Source: Drosophila pseudoobscura (lineage: Eukaryota; Arthropoda; Insecta; Diptera; Drosophilidae). From it: DNA of 64,000 bases. The position numbers and the translations under genes are program-made. Below, one piece after another: positions 62,358 to 64,000 of the stretch. The notes beneath the pieces are model-generated. The model saw nothing but the letters and a program-made list of their open reading frames with translations. It did no database searches and was not told where the DNA came from. The stretch covers positions 23,002,001 to 23,066,000 of the forward strand of contig NC_046679.1 in NCBI RefSeq assembly GCF_009870125.1, in the 5' to 3' direction. Numbering within the stretch: position 1 is the first letter of the stretch; each line of letters starts with the position of its first letter.

Positions 62358-63158
62358 TTCCGTTTGATGTTAAGGTCTGTTCTGTTGAGCACTTGTGACA
62401 CGTCAGAAATTCCGCAAGCAATGTTTTCCTCCGCACTGCTCGGGCGGATTGGGCCTGAAGAGCAAGTGAAGTGAGCGGGGCGAACGTTTTTCTGTTTGAC
62501 TTTAATTAATATCACTTACTGTCTTTTGTTGTTGTTTCTGCTGATAAGAAGTTGATTCGTTTTTTATGACCTATTGCATTTGTTGGCGCTTTCCTATTGG
62601 GGGTGGGCGTTGTGGGTGTGTGCACCTCTAATCTTACTTTAAGCTTACTTTACTTTATGCTTAAAACTCTAATTTAACGTAAGGACACTTTATTCAGTTT
62701 AATATGTTGCTTAAACTTCGGATTTTCGAATTTTCGGATGAAAAACAAACTAGAAAACAATTAAATAAATAAAGACATCGATACTCACTAGGGCTGCATT
62801 CCATCCATCGATAGCAGAGTCGATGGTATCGATTGTATTGTACGTTTTTTTTTAAATTTTGTTAGTACGTCTTTTTAAAACACATAAACTTTATAATCTA
62901 ATTGAATCGAATTGATTACTTTTATAGCGAAAGTAACTCGACGCTTTGCGACGTAGAAGTGCACACAAGTTTCTTGGGCCGTAGAGGATTAACAGAGTAT
63001 TGGATAATGATTACGCGATTTGGCGCTTACAATGCAACAAGGCAAAACTTCCCATCTCTAAGAAAATATAATGACATTTACAAATTCTTTGAAAAAAAAA
63101 ACAGCGCGTACCAAACACCTAATTGACTAATAAATTGGAATAAATTGGAAGCGAAAAC
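62358..63158. other. Head-to-head intergenic region, Gmppb and ZAD gene
   Basis: An 0.8-kb spacer with three DRE-like sites near its middle (62776-62834). The two leaders extend on either side. A 74-codon frame at 62902-63126 is AT-rich and resembles no protein. I treat it as leader sequence. Confidence 0.6.
62776..62834. promoter_or_regulatory. Cluster of three DRE-like sites (WATCGATW type)
   Basis: CATCGATA (62776-62783), CATCGATA (62806-62813) and TATCGATT (62827-62834) each match the palindromic DRE TATCGATA at seven of eight positions. DREF and the insulator factor BEAF-32 bind such CGATA elements, typically at housekeeping divergent promoters, which fits Gmppb. Confidence 0.75.
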
Positions 63159-63617
63159 ATGGACGATTTAAAGAAAATGTGCTGCCGAATTTGTCTAAAA
63201 GACGCCGAGCCTCCAGTGGACATTTTTGCCAAGCAGAAACACGATGAGAGCTTGCCCTACGAGCCGGAAGACATTCCGGCCAATATGATTAAGGAGTGCA
63301 TCGGGTTGAATGTGGATGAAGGAGACGTCCATCATCAGCATTTATGCGAGCCATGCTTTAAGGCGCTGCGGAAGGCGTATCGATTCAAGCGTAGGTACAG
63401 CCGGAGCATGCAGAGTAATGCACCAGTGAAGAGAGAACCAACTGACGTGCAGACTTCCATAATTCCAAATGACGCGGCCCAGGAGCAGACTGTAAACGTG
63501 AAGAACGAGATAGATGTCGATGCTGTTGATTCCACTGCGCCGGTTTTTAACGAGGCTGAAAACGACAACACTGCGGCGGAATATTTTGAGATCATCGAGA
63601 CCGACGACTGGACTTAA
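63159..63617 (+). CDS. ZAD-domain zinc-finger protein, N-terminal frame (interrupted)
   Basis: ATG follows GAAAAC and opens a 152-codon frame. Residues 8-80 form a ZAD domain: the pair C9/C12 (CRIC) and the pair C63/C66 (CEPC), followed by the typical FKALRKAYRFK helix. ZAD mediates dimerisation in a large arthropod family of C2H2 nuclear factors. After the ZAD come a basic stretch and an acidic linker with two sumoylation-like motifs (VKREP and VKNEID). The frame then ends abruptly at TAA (63615-63617) within the linker, before any finger. A neighbouring frame continues the same kind of linker and then a C2H2 finger, so the gene is frameshifted in this sequence. See the next entry. Confidence 0.75.
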   Translation: MDDLKKMCCRICLKDAEPPVDIFAKQKHDESLPYEPEDIPANMIKECIGLNVDEGDVHHQHLCEPCFKALRKAYRFKRRYSRSMQSNAPVKREPTDVQTSIIPNDAAQEQTVNVKNEIDVDAVDSTAPVFNEAENDNTAAEYFEIIETDDWT

Positions 63618-63637
63618 CAAACATCAAAAGCGAGTAG

Positions 63638-64000
63638 GACGGGGACTTGGAGGAGATGGGCAACACCATTACCCCCGACACGCCGCTGATGAAGAGGCCT
63701 TTCACCATCAGGGTAGTAGCGCAGGAGGAGGATCCAGCGCCAAATATTGCCGGACCACCACCGCTCCACTACCAGTGTATACACTGTCCAAAGACGTTCC
63801 CAAAGAAGGTCCAGCTAATACTCCACAGTCGTTCCCACAAAAAGGAGAAGAGTTCAATTTCAAATAAATTTTTGGATATTTCTCAACTTAAAAATGATAG
63901 CCGAACTGCTTTCTTATTCTTCGACGAAAATTTGCCCTTGGTTGTTATGCCATTCAGGCTGAGCGATTTTAATAGCCGAAAGCTGGAGCAATTCGGGCTA
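63638..64000 (+). pseudogene. Continuation of the ZAD gene in another frame, with one C2H2 finger
   Basis: From just after a TAG (63635-63637) a frame stays open to the window end. It reads DGDLEEMGNTITPDTPLMK, a Pro-rich linker, then a finger YQCIHCPKTFPKKVQLILHS ending RSH (Cys at 63776 to His at 63836). After that comes a non-finger stretch with DENLPLVV. The same frame upstream of the TAG reads LTNIKSE, a natural continuation of the acidic linker. Both a one-base frame change near 63615 and the TAG must be explained. I see no GT-AG intron that would remove only these. Either the gene is a recent pseudogene, the sequence has errors here, or an unusual intron is spliced. Confidence 0.55.

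Noticed and set aside
62902-63126. 74-codon plus-strand frame upstream of the ZAD gene
   Set aside because: AT-rich, no recognisable domain and in the expected leader. More likely untranslated.
63491-63713. Possible intron (GTAAAC to ATCAG) that would bypass both lesions in the ZAD gene
   Set aside because: The stretch removed looks like coding linker (VKNEID, EYFEIIETDD), so a lesion is the simpler reading. RNA data could reverse this.
1-64000. tRNA, rRNA, CRISPR or bacterial operon features
   Set aside because: None was found. The gene structure is that of an insect nuclear genome.

Overview
The window looks like nuclear DNA of a Drosophila fly. The main evidence is a complete odd-paired (opa) gene with the family's five Zic-type zinc fingers. 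Other evidence is the 54-75 bp introns with GTAAGT/GTGAGT donors, GATA-, DRE- and X-box-type promoter motifs, and many interrupted hexamer repeats. Linkage of opa with BBS5 and Gmppb fits Muller element E (3R, 82E-F, in D. melanogaster). The opa protein differs from what I know of D. melanogaster in its glutamine, histidine and alanine tracts, so I infer a species outside the melanogaster subgroup, possibly the obscura group. No bacterial operons, rRNA, tRNA or CRISPR were seen.

Layout. At 3-818 (+) a serine-rich protein of unknown function lies at the window edge. From 0.8 to 8.1 kb is a gene-poor opa 3' flank with a MITE-like element. The opa gene runs on the minus strand from 26034 to 8094 in three coding exons. 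A 15.8-kb intron splits the fingers between numbers 3 and 4 and holds repeats, a 22-bp tandem array of GATA motifs, Zelda-like sites and one Zic/Opa-like site. From 26 to 52 kb is a mostly non-coding upstream domain, interrupted only by two small divergent genes (42982-43290 minus and 44749-45168 plus) that share a YGRKWLE motif.

From 52.0 to 54.4 kb the sequence becomes AT-rich and mosaic. It holds a broken hAT-like transposase end (minus), a broken P-element/THAP9-like transposase end (plus), short duplications, a hairpin and two copies of a TACGGTATATTT block 1.77 kb apart. The right end is gene-dense: a three-exon gene for a basic, repeat-containing protein (55052-56620, plus), BBS5 (59975-58588, minus), Gmppb (62357-60871, minus), and a ZAD zinc-finger gene (63159 onward, plus) that carries a frameshift and a stop in this sequence.

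Functionally these are independent genes. Opa is a pair-rule/neural/gut transcription factor and owns most of the non-coding DNA. BBS5 is a BBSome subunit and carries a palindromic RFX X-box 48 bp upstream of its ATG. Gmppb makes GDP-mannose for glycosylation and appears to share a DRE-containing bidirectional promoter with the ZAD gene.
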